A stretch of DNA of 64,000 nucleotides from Yoonia maritima (GTDB lineage: Bacteria; Pseudomonadota; Alphaproteobacteria; Rhodobacterales; Rhodobacteraceae), in assembly GCF_003003285.1 (NCBI RefSeq), contig NZ_PVTP01000004.1, positions 62,001 through 126,000 on the forward strand, in the 5' to 3' direction. The translations under genes and the position numbers were made by a program. Below the pieces are notes generated by a model. That model worked only from the letters and a program-made list of their open reading frames with translations, was not told the DNA's origin and did not search any database. Below, piece by piece: positions 7,912-16,468 of this stretch. Positions within the stretch are counted from its first letter, which is position 1. The number at the start of each line of letters is the position of its first letter.

Positions 7912-8541
7912 TCAGCGCATTGGGCTGAATTGCGCATCTGTCATATTACAGTCGCGGATTACATCAGGTCCGCAGGAGCGAAACTCTAAATCGCGTGTCA
8001 TGCAGATGCGGGCTTCTTGAATGTAGTTGGATTTGCAGGTGATGGTGATCTGATCAGCCTCTAGGGTTGGGTTATCCTTCAGAAATGCTTCTTCGATCAC
8101 GCGTGCAGGCACCGTGATGTCACGGTCTATTGTACGAAATACTGGTGGCCTGACGACGTGCGCGTAAGCATCGCGTGATAATGCATAGTAGTCTTGGGCC
8201 GACAGTCCTGTGCAAACCCCATGCTTGCGCCATTGATGCCAAGCAAGGCCTGACGTCCCCATGATATCGGCCATATCACCTGTTTGGCTGCGGCTGGGTG
8301 CGCGGTAGGGTGTGTGGCAAAACGACGGATACCCTCGGTCGTATTGGGGCCAAAGGCCGTGAAGAACCCAGTCAAAATCTTCGCTTTCATCGCATTGCGG
8401 TGAATTGCGTGCATCGCCTTCCAGTTCACACCAGTTCGCCGACCACGATAGAGACAGTACGTAGTAGTCAAAGTCACCTGCCATATCCTGTGCATGGACC
8501 GGAGACGTGATAAGCAATAGTAGGGCAATAAGCCTGCGCAT
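7912..8541 (-). CDS. RNase T2 family secreted ribonuclease
   Basis: A 209-residue protein with a signal peptide (MRRLIALLLLITSPVHA-Q). Conserved active-site block CAS1 reads WVLHGLWPQ (His61) and CAS2 reads WHQWRKHGVC (His107). The acidic residue usual in CAS2 (HEWxKHG) is Gln here (Gln103). Many cysteines fit a disulfide-bonded periplasmic enzyme that cuts RNA through 2',3'-cyclic phosphates. It is divergent from trcR and ends at the shared terminator. Confidence 0.9.
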   Translation of the reverse strand: MRRLIALLLLITSPVHAQDMAGDFDYYVLSLSWSANWCELEGDARNSPQCDESEDFDWVLHGLWPQYDRGYPSFCHTPYRAPSRSQTGDMADIMGTSGLAWHQWRKHGVCTGLSAQDYYALSRDAYAHVVRPPVFRTIDRDITVPARVIEEAFLKDNPTLEADQITITCKSNYIQEARICMTRDLEFRSCGPDVIRDCNMTDAQFSPMR

Positions 8542-8678
8542 TTTGATCTTTCCTAAAATGGTTTAGCCTACTATATAGGGTTCAAGTTCCCCGACAATGC
8601 GAACCCGGCTGTTATCACAGTCTGCCCAGTTTAAGGGCGCGGGAAAGGCTTGTCTGAAATTACGATGGAGATGAAAAG

Positions 8679-9434
8679 ATGTCCGATACACCGATTATGG
8701 CCAAAGCGACCGCTGTTTGGTTGTGCGATAATACGACAATGACCTTTAAGCAGATCGCGGATTTTTGCGATCTACATGAGCTTGAAGTGCAAGGTATCGC
8801 GGATGGTGACGTTGCTGTTGGTGTCAAAGGTTTCGACCCAATCGCAAACAAACAGTTGACCCAAGAAGAAATCGATAAAGCCGAAGCAAACCCTCTTCAC
8901 AAGCTAAAGCTGCTGTTTAACCCGGCCTCTGCAGGCGAAGAAAAACGTCGCGGCCCACGGTATACGCCGCTGTCCAAACGCCAAGATCGCCCTGCGTCGA
9001 TCTATTGGTTGGTTAAGTTCCACCCCGAGCTGTCTGACGCACAAGTCAGCAAACTGGTTGGCACGACCAAGCCAACGATCCAAGCGATCCGCGAGCGGAC
9101 CCACTGGAATATTAACAATATTGATCCGATCGACCCTGTTGCGCTGGGCCTTTGTAAGCAATCAGAGTTGGACGCCGCCGTTCAAAAAGCGAATGCAAAG
9201 AAAGCTGCAGAAGGCGGCGCGATGACCGACGATGAACGTCGTAAGTTGGTGAGCACCGAGCAGTCGCTGGGAATGGAGCCTGAGCCAAAAATGCCTGCGG
9301 CGATGTCTGGGCTAGAGGCGTTCAGCCTTTCCGATCCACGTGGTGACGACGATGCCGAAGATGAAGATAATCGTGATATCACGGATGCGGATAGCTTCTT
9401 TAACCTGCCGGACACCGACGAAAAAGAAGACTGA
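8679..9434 (+). CDS. trcR: Cell-cycle transcriptional regulator TrcR (DUF1013)
   Basis: A 251-residue cytoplasmic protein of the alphaproteobacteria-specific DUF1013 family, recognisable from MAKATAVWLCDNTTMTFKQIADFC, the GVKGFDPIANKQLTQEEI stretch and a helix-turn-helix-like segment LSDAQVSKLVGTTKPTIQAIRER. The C-terminal ~60 residues are acidic and low complexity. Family members are RNA-polymerase-associated regulators linked to cell-cycle control. GGAG lies eight bases before ATG 8679, and an intrinsic terminator follows. Confidence 0.88.
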   Translation: MSDTPIMAKATAVWLCDNTTMTFKQIADFCDLHELEVQGIADGDVAVGVKGFDPIANKQLTQEEIDKAEANPLHKLKLLFNPASAGEEKRRGPRYTPLSKRQDRPASIYWLVKFHPELSDAQVSKLVGTTKPTIQAIRERTHWNINNIDPIDPVALGLCKQSELDAAVQKANAKKAAEGGAMTDDERRKLVSTEQSLGMEPEPKMPAAMSGLEAFSLSDPRGDDDAEDEDNRDITDADSFFNLPDTDEKED

Positions 9435-9457
9435 TCTATTCGAAAACTGATGAATGG

Positions 9458-9492
9458 AAAGCGCGCTACCTTAATTGGTAGCGTGCTTTTTT
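9458..9492 (+). terminator. Intrinsic terminator after trcR
   Basis: A 13-bp stem AAAGCGCGCTACC / GGTAGCGTGCTTT (one G-T pair) with a TTAATT loop and a T-rich tail. It is placed 24 bp after the trcR stop. Confidence 0.9.
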
Positions 9493-9581
9493 ATTGTCAT
9501 GATTGACGTGTTATTGCTGATCGTCATGCGGATTATATTCTGTGTCCGAAGGCGCATGAAGTGAACGCAACAAAGAAGTTT

Positions 9582-10175
9582 TTAAAGCGCTTTCCGTGCG
9601 TTCAGTGCCGCTGTGATCGTTCCGTCATCTAGGTAATCCAGTTCGCCTCCGACCGGGACGCCCTGCGCTAAGGACGTGACGCTAACATCGGGGAGTTGGT
9701 CTGCAATATAGTGTGCGGTTGTCTGTCCGTCGATCGTTGCACCAAGTGCAAGGATGACCTCGGTCACGTTTTCGGCTTTTACCCGGTCCAATAGCTGCGG
9801 GATACGTAGTTCATCTGGACCGACGGCATCCAGAGCCGATAAAGTACCGCCGAGCACGTGATATCGTCCTTTGAACACATTTGCCCGTTCCATCGCCCAA
9901 AGATCGGCCACGTCTTCGACAACGGCAATTTGCCCGATGGCGCGTTTTTCGGATTGGCAAATGTCGCAGATGTCGGCCGTGCAAACATTTCCGCAATTCA
10001 GGCATTCGCGCACAGTCGATCCGACGCGGTGCATCGCCTCGGCCAATGGGATCAGCACAAGGCTACGTTTTTTGATCAAATGCAGCACGGCGCGACGCGC
10101 TGAGCGCGGGCCAAGACCGGGAAGCTTGGCCATCAGCGCGATCAAATTATTAAGGTCTTCTGTGCCGTTAGTCAT
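9582..10175 (-). CDS. recR: Recombination mediator protein RecR
   Basis: 197 residues, the usual RecR length. The N-terminal helix-hairpin-helix ([17 protein letters not shown]) is followed by a four-Cys zinc finger (Cys58, Cys61, Cys70, Cys73 in CLNC...CDIC). A Toprim domain begins near residue 81 ([27 protein letters not shown]). With RecO/RecF it loads RecA on gapped DNA. It is the last gene of a dnaX-ybaB-recR run; two unusual palindromes separate it from ybaB. Confidence 0.96.
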   Translation of the reverse strand: MTNGTEDLNNLIALMAKLPGLGPRSARRAVLHLIKKRSLVLIPLAEAMHRVGSTVRECLNCGNVCTADICDICQSEKRAIGQIAVVEDVADLWAMERANVFKGRYHVLGGTLSALDAVGPDELRIPQLLDRVKAENVTEVILALGATIDGQTTAHYIADQLPDVSVTSLAQGVPVGGELDYLDDGTITAALNARKAL

Positions 10176-10192
10176 ACGGTTCCCGGTGCCGC

Positions 10193-10216
10193 GAACAAAT
10201 TTAGTTAAATTTGTTC
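10193..10216. repeat. 24-bp palindrome between ybaB and recR
   Basis: Arms GAACAAATTTA and TAAATTTGTTC around a central GT give an 11-bp perfect inverted repeat, ending 18 bp before the recR start (10175, leftward). It lies seven bases from a second palindrome. In RNA it would form an A/U-rich hairpin inside the operon message. Confidence 0.7.
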
Positions 10217-10222
10217 TGTGTC

Positions 10223-10244
10223 ATGAATTTTCTAGAAAATTCAT
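10223..10244. repeat. 22-bp perfect palindrome, AATTTTCTAGAAAATT family
   Basis: A perfect palindrome with core AATTTTCTAGAAAATT extended to ATG/CAT at its ends. The same 16-bp core occurs inside 56359-56380, and a version with the same TTTTCTAGAAAA centre at 56401-56420. In all cases it sits between two co-directional genes of one operon. Confidence 0.8.
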
Positions 10245-10249
10245 TCGCC

Positions 10250-10594
10250 TTAGAAAGGTAGGTTCATTCCCGCAGGTAGACCCATGTCTTCGGCCATTTT
10301 TGCCATTTCTTGCTGGCTGCGCTCTGCTGCTTTGCCTTGCGCGTCTTTGATGGCGGCCAAAATCAGGTCTTCGACCACTTCTTTTTCGTCACCGTTAAAG
10401 ATGGATGGATCGATATCCAGCCCCTTCAATTCACCTTTGGCTGTTGCAGTAGCTTTTACCAAGCCTGCACCGCTGACGCCTTCGACCATGACGTTTTCGA
10501 GGTCGGCTTGCATCTGGGCAACTTTGCCCTGCATTTCTTGGGCTTGTTTCATCATCTTGGCCATGTCGCCAAGACCACCTAGTCCTTTAAGCAT
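10250..10594 (-). CDS. YbaB/EbfC nucleoid-associated protein
   Basis: A 114-residue protein with the YbaB signature: an N-terminal Met/Gln-rich helix (MAKMMKQAQEMQGKVAQMQ), then the VEGVSGAGLVKATATAKGELKGLDID core and the EDLILAAIKDAQ helix. These proteins form tweezer-like dimers that bind DNA. Position between dnaX and recR is the typical arrangement. A role in nucleoid organisation or repair is family knowledge. Confidence 0.95.
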   Translation of the reverse strand: MLKGLGGLGDMAKMMKQAQEMQGKVAQMQADLENVMVEGVSGAGLVKATATAKGELKGLDIDPSIFNGDEKEVVEDLILAAIKDAQGKAAERSQQEMAKMAEDMGLPAGMNLPF

Positions 10595-10657
10595 GTCTGT
10601 ATCTCCTGTCTTGTTGGCCTTCAGATAGGGTCTGCGCGCGGAATTGGCAACGGAGGC

Positions 10658-12412
10658 TTAGTCTTCGTCGAAAGGATCCCATTCGTCATCGACTTCGGGC
10701 AGCGCATCTTCGAGCGCGTCTTGTGCTTTGTCGGCTTCTGTGCGGATTTCGGTAATCCTTGCCTTGGGAAACGCAGCGATCACGGCTTGCACAAGCGGGT
10801 GTTCTTGGGCTTCTTGCCTGATCGCGTTTTCGGCCGCATCGCGCACCTCAGCGATTGTGGGCGCGCCACCTTCGTTCATCACGGTGATGACCCAGCGATT
10901 GCCCGTCCATGCTTGCAGTCGCGACCCAAGCCGCCCGACAAGGTCAGAGGCTGCATCAGCCGTTGGGTTCACCTCAATCCGACCGGGTTGGTAATTGACG
11001 AGCCGTAGACCGGTTTCAACTTCGACCAGCAACTTCACATCGCGGTGCGCGCGGATCAATTCGACGACATCTTCGAACCGCGCGTAGTGTTGTAAGGCGT
11101 CGGTCGACAATGCGACCGCAGTTTGTGCGCCAGATGCAGAAGGCCCGCTGGGACCGCTGTGCGTCGGGGCTGGCGTGCTCGACATTGCGTTTGTTGCGCT
11201 ACCTGCTGCCGGGGCAGGGCGGCCGCCCGATGGGCCACCGTTTGGTGGCGGCGTTGCGTTTTGTAGCTTGCGAACCAATTCATCTGGCGTCGGTAAGTCA
11301 GCGACATGGGTCAGTCGGATCACGGCCATTTCGGCGGCCATCATGGCATTGGGTGCCATTGCGACCTCTTCCAATGCTTTCAAAAGCATTTGCCACATCC
11401 GTGACATTACCCGCATGGGCAAATCGGCAGCCATCGCCTGACCGCGCGTACGTTCATCTGGGCTGATTGTGGGGTCTTCGGCAGCTTCGGGGGTGATCTT
11501 AATCACGCTGACCCAGTGACAGACTTCGGCCAAATCACGCAGAACTGCCATCGGGTCAGCCCCATTGGCGTACTGCCCGGAAAGTTCAGTCAGGGCTTCG
11601 GCGGCCTGACCACGTAGGATCATATCAAACAGATCAAGGACACGACCCCGATCAGCAAGGCCAAGCATTGCACGGACTTGATCGGCAGTAGTTTCACCAG
11701 CGCCGTGAGAAATGGCCTGATCCAACAGGGACGTTGCATCGCGGGCAGACCCTTCGGCGGCGCGGGTAATCAATGCGAGCGCGTCATCGCTGATCTCGGC
11801 GTTTTCGCCAGTGGCGATTTTGCGCAGGAGCGCAATCATGATCTCGGGCTCGATCCGCCGCAGATCAAATCGCTGACAACGTGACAGGACGGTCACGGGA
11901 ACCTGCCTAATTTCTGTCGTCGCAAAGATAAATTTGACGTGTGCGGGCGGTTCTTCAAGCGTCTTCAAAAGCGCGTTAAACGCGTTCTTGGATAGCATGT
12001 GCACTTCGTCGATGATGTAAATCTTATAGCGGGCAGAGGCCGCGCGATAGTGAACGCTGTCGATGATTTCGCGGATATCGCCCACACCTGTACGGGAAGC
12101 AGCATCCATTTCCATCACATCAACATGGCGACCTTCCATGATGGCGGTGCAGTGTTCGCATTCGCCGCAAGGTTCCGTTGTTGGCCCGCCGTTTCCATCA
12201 GGCCCGATGCAGTTCATGCCCTTGGCGATGATCCGCGCGGTCGTCGTTTTCCCGGTGCCACGAATACCCGTCATAATAAACGCCTGGGCGATCCGGTCAG
12301 CCTCGAACGCGTTTTTCAGGGTGCGGACCATTGCATCTTGGCCGACCAGATCAACAAAGGTTTCGGGCCGGTATTTGCGCGCGAGCACTTGGTAGGCTGG
12401 GGTGTCGGTCAT
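10658..12412 (-). CDS. dnaX: DNA polymerase III subunits gamma/tau
   Basis: 584 residues. The clamp-loader AAA+ module has Walker A GIRGTGKTT (residues 49-57), a Cys zinc-binding segment (MNCIGPDG...EPCGECEHC), Walker B IIDEVHML and the SRC motif SRCQRFDLR. A Pro/Ala/Gly-rich linker (about 385-425) leads to the tau-type C-terminal domain, ending in an acidic tail (DDEWDPFDED). It loads the beta clamp and bridges the replisome. Start 12412 is preferred (AAGG about eight bases upstream) over an in-frame ATG 11 codons earlier. Confidence 0.96.
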   Translation of the reverse strand: MTDTPAYQVLARKYRPETFVDLVGQDAMVRTLKNAFEADRIAQAFIMTGIRGTGKTTTARIIAKGMNCIGPDGNGGPTTEPCGECEHCTAIMEGRHVDVMEMDAASRTGVGDIREIIDSVHYRAASARYKIYIIDEVHMLSKNAFNALLKTLEEPPAHVKFIFATTEIRQVPVTVLSRCQRFDLRRIEPEIMIALLRKIATGENAEISDDALALITRAAEGSARDATSLLDQAISHGAGETTADQVRAMLGLADRGRVLDLFDMILRGQAAEALTELSGQYANGADPMAVLRDLAEVCHWVSVIKITPEAAEDPTISPDERTRGQAMAADLPMRVMSRMWQMLLKALEEVAMAPNAMMAAEMAVIRLTHVADLPTPDELVRKLQNATPPPNGGPSGGRPAPAAGSATNAMSSTPAPTHSGPSGPSASGAQTAVALSTDALQHYARFEDVVELIRAHRDVKLLVEVETGLRLVNYQPGRIEVNPTADAASDLVGRLGSRLQAWTGNRWVITVMNEGGAPTIAEVRDAAENAIRQEAQEHPLVQAVIAAFPKARITEIRTEADKAQDALEDALPEVDDEWDPFDED

Positions 12413-12690
12413 GGCGGCCTTTGACGAGTGGATTCTATCGTGCACAGCCTAAGGGCGCTGGCCGCCAACGTCCACCTGTTTGACCATGATCTTACCCTTC
12501 GCGCGCGGATCATCCGAACCGCGTTGCATCGCGCACGCTGCAGAGCTAAGCTTGGTGTGCCGATATCGGGCGGCATCCTTGGTTCGCGGAAAGCGCAGAG
12601 CACCCGGATACGATCTGAACGACCCACATATGTGGTCTTTCTCATTTGCCCGGAATAGCGAACCGGCGGGCCTATCTGGTGAGGAAGCCA

Positions 12691-14190
12691 ATGACAGACC
12701 CATTAGACGCGCTGCGTCAGCAGGCGAAAACTCTTCAAAAACTGTATCAATCCGGTGACCGTGCCGCGAATACCCGTGTGAATGCGGTAAAGCCACGTGC
12801 GGGTGAATTGAAACGCGCCGATTTTCTGCACATCATCGCCCGCGAGAATGATTTTACCAGTTGGCCGCAGCTAAAGACTGCAGTCGAAACCCAAGGCATG
12901 GATCGTGCGGCGAAACAGCAACGTCTAAAAACGGCACTGTTTCATGGGCAGACGAATGTCGTGCAACAACTGCTGTCTGATACGCCAGATTTGGCCGCGG
13001 GCGCATTTGGTTTGCAGGTCGCATTGTATGATCTGGATGCTGTGATCCAAACGCTGAAAGATGATCCACAAATCGCGACCTGCCAACTTGGTCCGCGTCG
13101 TCCAATTTTGCATTTGGCATTCTCGAAAATGCTGACGGCTTGGCCGGAAAAAGAACAAGATATGCTCGCGATTGCAGAACTGTTGCTAAGTGCTGGAGCA
13201 GACGTGAATGATGGCTATCCAGCACATCCCGGCAGCAAGCATCTGTTGTCGGCATTGTATGGTGCGGTTGGCCACGCGGGGAATATCCCAATGGCGCGCT
13301 GGCTGCTGGAGCACGGTGCGAACCCAGATGATGGTGAAAGCCTGTATCACGCCACTGAGTTAGGCCACCATGAAGGGCTAAAGCTGCTGCTTGAACATGG
13401 TGCGAATCCAGTCGGGACCAATGCGCTTTTACGAGCGATGGATTTCCATGATGTCGCTGCAGTTGAAATGCTGCTCGCGGCTGGCGCAACCCCGGACGAA
13501 GCTATGCCTGCGTTACATCACGCAGCACGCCGTCAATCACCGCCGAAGATGGTCGAATTATTGTTGAACGCTGGCGCTGACCCTAACCGAGCCTTTCATG
13601 GCGCAAGCACCTATGCGGCTGCGCGGATCTTTGGAAACCAGTCCTTAAGCGATGCGTTGGAGGCGCAGAGCATTGATACGACCCTGACCGGCATCGAACA
13701 AATTCTTGCGGATTGCGCTGAAGGCAAGGTGGTTGAGGGGCGTTGGATAGATGTCGCCAAGGTTCCGCAGGCGTTCAAAAATGTCCTGCACGAGGTTTTG
13801 GTTTTGCCGAACCGCATGGAACATATACGTGCGTTGGTCGCTGTGGGCATGCCGTGGGATGCACTGGATGGACAGGGGGTGCCGCCTGTGCAGCTTGCCG
13901 GATGGCAGGGATTGCCTGATATGACGGCCTATTTTTTAGGACTGGGGCCTGATCTTAGCTATGTGAATGGCTTCGGTGGCACATTGTTAAGCACCATTAT
14001 TCACGGGTCGGAAAACTGCCCGGATCGGTCCGAACGCGACCACCTTGCGTGTTTGGAACTTGCGTTGGAACATGGGGTCGCGTTACCCAAAAAGGCGATC
14101 AAGTTTGCGGGGAACCCAAGGGTGTCATCATTCCTAACTGACTGGGCTGTGGCACATCCGGGCCAAGTTGTGGACCACGGAATTGTCTGA
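12691..14190 (+). CDS. Ankyrin-repeat protein
   Basis: 499 residues. The N-terminal ~60 residues are basic and helical. Ankyrin repeats follow from about residue 90, with clear units such as MLAIAELLLSAGADVNDG, IPMARWLLEHGANPDDGES, HEGLKLLLEHGANPVGTN, VAAVEMLLAAGATPDEA and PKMVELLLNAGADPNRA. A second half (about 320-499) carries weaker repeats. There is no signal peptide, so it is probably a cytoplasmic protein-protein interaction scaffold. GAGG precedes ATG 12691. The following phosphatase gene overlaps its end, suggesting joint translation and function. Confidence 0.88.
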   Translation: MTDPLDALRQQAKTLQKLYQSGDRAANTRVNAVKPRAGELKRADFLHIIARENDFTSWPQLKTAVETQGMDRAAKQQRLKTALFHGQTNVVQQLLSDTPDLAAGAFGLQVALYDLDAVIQTLKDDPQIATCQLGPRRPILHLAFSKMLTAWPEKEQDMLAIAELLLSAGADVNDGYPAHPGSKHLLSALYGAVGHAGNIPMARWLLEHGANPDDGESLYHATELGHHEGLKLLLEHGANPVGTNALLRAMDFHDVAAVEMLLAAGATPDEAMPALHHAARRQSPPKMVELLLNAGADPNRAFHGASTYAAARIFGNQSLSDALEAQSIDTTLTGIEQILADCAEGKVVEGRWIDVAKVPQAFKNVLHEVLVLPNRMEHIRALVAVGMPWDALDGQGVPPVQLAGWQGLPDMTAYFLGLGPDLSYVNGFGGTLLSTIIHGSENCPDRSERDHLACLELALEHGVALPKKAIKFAGNPRVSSFLTDWAVAHPGQVVDHGIV

Positions 14191-14656
14191 CTTTGCGGTA
14201 TATAGTTTGGCTGTGGGCGGGGGCGAACTTGCGCTCGCCCCAGTCCCGGGGACAAGCGGCTCGTATCCCTGCGACTTAGCTGTGGTGCAGGCGTGGGGGC
14301 CTGCGATTGTCCTAAGCATGACGACCATGAGCGAGCTAGAGCAGTTTGGCGCAGGGCAATTCGGTGAAGATCTCTTGGATGCAGGCATCGCTTGGCTGCA
14401 TTTGCCCGTTCCGGATTTTGGCGTTCCTCGTCAGCTCGATTGGTCCAAAGTGCGCGACAGTGTTTTTGAACACCTAAGCGCCGGTAGAAGGGTTCTGGTC
14501 CACTGCAAAGGTGGCTGCGGCAGGTCCGGGATGATTGTTCTGCGGCTTATGATTGCGGCAGGAGAAGACCCAGACGCTGCACTGATGCGATTGCGGCGGG
14601 CGCGGCTTTGCGCGGTTGAAACGCTTGCCCAATTGGAATGGGCGCGGCGTGGTTAA
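14168..14656 (+). CDS. Small dual-specificity/tyrosine phosphatase-like protein
   Basis: About 162 residues with the Cys-based phosphatase P-loop HCKGGCGRSG (Cys113 to Arg119, Ser120) and an upstream general-acid candidate Asp83 in LPVPDFGVP. This matches CDKN3-like bacterial phosphatases that act on phospho-Tyr/Ser/Thr. Both available starts in this frame (14168 and 14183) are TTG, and both overlap the ankyrin gene, implying translational coupling. The start is unresolved; the catalytic motif is unambiguous. Confidence 0.82.
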   Translation: MWTTELSDFAVYSLAVGGGELALAPVPGTSGSYPCDLAVVQAWGPAIVLSMTTMSELEQFGAGQFGEDLLDAGIAWLHLPVPDFGVPRQLDWSKVRDSVFEHLSAGRRVLVHCKGGCGRSGMIVLRLMIAAGEDPDAALMRLRRARLCAVETLAQLEWARRG

Positions 14657-14658
14657 TA

Positions 14659-15060
14659 TTATTCTGTCTGCGTACCGACATTGGCCACTACTCTGATTTC
14701 GATAATTGCACCTTCACGACGTAGACCTGCGGCCTCAATGGCCGTCCATGCAGGGTAGGGTGGCTGTAAGTATTCAAGCCTGATCTGATCGAACAGCTCG
14801 AAATGGTCGCGCAGCCCTATGTGGTACGTCGTCATTTCTGCAATCGCAGCAAAGGGCAGGTTCGCTTCGCTAAGGATTAAGCCGATCTTATCAAATGCAT
14901 TCCGCATTTGCTTGGCGGGGTCCGAGGGCATTTGACCATCTGGATCGCCGCCCGTCATGCCCGTCAGAAAAAGGTGGTCGCCCGATAGGACACCGGGCGA
15001 CATTTTGATTTGCTCATAAGCCGTTTGGAAAGCAGGAGGGATAACGGGTGTAATCGCCAT
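14659..15060 (-). CDS. RidA family (Rid/YER057c/UK114) deaminase
   Basis: 133 residues with the RidA core: LSGDHLFLTGMTGGDPDG, QMRNAFDKIGLILSEA, MTTYHIGLRDHFELF, and the Arg-containing EIRVVA near the C-terminus that corresponds to the catalytic Arg of RidA. RidA enzymes hydrolyse reactive enamine/imine intermediates from PLP enzymes. It lies 18 bp downstream of rsgA on the same strand. Which Rid subfamily it belongs to is not certain. Confidence 0.85.
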   Translation of the reverse strand: MAITPVIPPAFQTAYEQIKMSPGVLSGDHLFLTGMTGGDPDGQMPSDPAKQMRNAFDKIGLILSEANLPFAAIAEMTTYHIGLRDHFELFDQIRLEYLQPPYPAWTAIEAAGLRREGAIIEIRVVANVGTQTE

Positions 15061-15078
15061 TTTCGTTTCCTCGATTGG

Positions 15079-16110
15079 TTAGCGGCCCTTTTTCTTCATG
15101 ACGCTTTTGATGTGTTTACCCAGTTTTTTTGACCGGTCGCGGGCTTGGGCAATCGTTTCTGTTGCCTGGATGTTTTCGCGCTTCAGCTTTTTGAACCGCT
15201 TTAGTCGATCTGGATCGATTTCTCCTGCTGCGATAGCTGCCTGCACTTTGCAGCCCGGTTCGCTATCGTGGGCGCAATCCCGGAATTTGCAGTTTTCAGC
15301 GAGTTCCGAGATTTCCGGGAATGTTGCATCGATGCCAAATGACACTTCGGCCAATCCCAATCCGCGCATACCGGGTGTATCGATCAACCAACCACCTGAC
15401 GGCATCGCATGCAGCGAACGCCCAGTTGTCGTGTGGCGACCGCGTGCGTCGTCTTCTCGGATGTCGCGCGTTAGGGCGTTACCGCCAGTCAGCGCATTGG
15501 CGATGGTGGTTTTGCCAACGCCAGATGATCCGGTCAGCGCCACGGTTTGCCCTTGCCCACACCAAGGTGCCAACGTTGCGATGACGTCGTCTGACTTTGC
15601 ATCAAAGGCTATCACTTCAAGTCCACGACCAAGTGCGCGCGCTTGATCGACGTAGTCATCTGGATCGTCACATTGATCTGCTTTGGTCAGCAAAATCACG
15701 GGGGTGATCATCGCATCATGCGCCAGCGCAAGGTACCGTTCGAGCCGCGCAGGGTTAAAGTCATTGTTGCAGGATGTCGTGATAAACAGCGTGTCGATAT
15801 TCGCTGCGATCAGTTGCTTTTCGCCCGTATGGAATTCGGTGCCGCGCGACAATTCTGTCTTGCGATCCAATACCCTGATCAAGCGGTATTGCTGAGGCGC
15901 CGCGAGAACCCAGTCGCCAACTGCTACGGCAGCCGTCGTGATCCCGGGATCAAGCGTCAGTTCAAGCGTTCCGATTTCAGAAAAGCCCACGACACGGTCA
16001 CGATGGACAGTAGCAATGCGGGCAGGGGTAAGTGTTTCAAGCTCATCAATATCGAGCTGAGACATAAAGAATGGCGACCAGCCAAGGGCGTCGCGAGTAA
16101 AATCTGTCAA
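15079..16110 (-). CDS. rsgA: Ribosome small-subunit GTPase RsgA
   Basis: 343 residues with circularly permuted G motifs: G4 TKAD first, then G1 GSSGVGKTT and G3 DTPGMRGL. An N-terminal OB-like region precedes them. A C-terminal zinc finger follows (CKFRDCAHDSEPGC), then a basic tail. It assists late 30S subunit maturation. It shares a transcript with ridA. Confidence 0.95.
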   Translation of the reverse strand: MTDFTRDALGWSPFFMSQLDIDELETLTPARIATVHRDRVVGFSEIGTLELTLDPGITTAAVAVGDWVLAAPQQYRLIRVLDRKTELSRGTEFHTGEKQLIAANIDTLFITTSCNNDFNPARLERYLALAHDAMITPVILLTKADQCDDPDDYVDQARALGRGLEVIAFDAKSDDVIATLAPWCGQGQTVALTGSSGVGKTTIANALTGGNALTRDIREDDARGRHTTTGRSLHAMPSGGWLIDTPGMRGLGLAEVSFGIDATFPEISELAENCKFRDCAHDSEPGCKVQAAIAAGEIDPDRLKRFKKLKRENIQATETIAQARDRSKKLGKHIKSVMKKKGR

Positions 16111-16261
16111 TGAAGTGTCCTCGTCAAAGGAAATACGTTGGCTGGTAGCGTTGTTCTACCAGTGGAAACCGGACGAGGGAACGGAATTCGTTTCAGCGCA
16201 CCCAAACCGGGAGAGGAGATAGTACAATCATGAATGTTCTCCTTGTTCACGGCTTGCCTTT

Positions 16262-16329
16262 GCGGACTCCACAAAACGGCGTCGCCGTTTCGCGGAGTCC
16301 GTGTTCGCAAAATCGCTGGGCGATTTCGC
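16262..16329. repeat. Two adjacent hairpins downstream of the SRP RNA
   Basis: Hairpin A pairs CGGACTCC (16263-16270) with GGAGTCCG (16294-16301), with an inner stem AAACGGC/GCCGTTT. Hairpin B pairs GCAAAATCGC (16307-16316) with GCGATTTCGC (16320-16329), with one mismatch. They lie just 3' of the leftward SRP RNA and could help 3'-end formation or be a mobile extragenic palindrome. No T-run follows on the minus strand. Confidence 0.55.
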
Positions 16330-16333
16330 TTTA

Positions 16334-16437
16334 GGTGAGAGGCTGGACATCGACCCAAGTGGGGCTCGTTGTGGCTGCTTCCTTCCGGACCTGACCAGGT
16401 TGGCGAGGCACTTGCCCGCGCCAACCTCTCAATGCCC
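16334..16437 (-). ncRNA. ffs: Signal recognition particle RNA (small, 4.5S type)
   Basis: Read on the minus strand, the RNA contains the universal SRP domain IV core CCTGGTCAGGTCCGGAAGG followed by AAGCAGCC. The ends pair as GAGAGG/CCTCTC, giving the ~100-nt bacterial hairpin. It binds Ffh and FtsY for co-translational targeting. Ends are approximate. It lies upstream of the rsgA-ridA genes on the same strand and downstream of cpdB. Confidence 0.93.
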
Positions 16438-16468
16438 ATATATGACCAGTGACGCATCAGTGCAAGCG

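Noticed and set aside
12413-12690. Several overlapping frames of 70-115 codons between dnaX and the ankyrin gene
   Set aside because: All are Arg-rich with no family resemblance, typical of shadow frames in GC-rich DNA; the gap is better read as divergent promoters.
15079-16110. Scrambled order of GTP-binding motifs seen as a frameshift or assembly error
   Set aside because: Circular permutation (G4 before G1 and G3) is the normal RsgA architecture.
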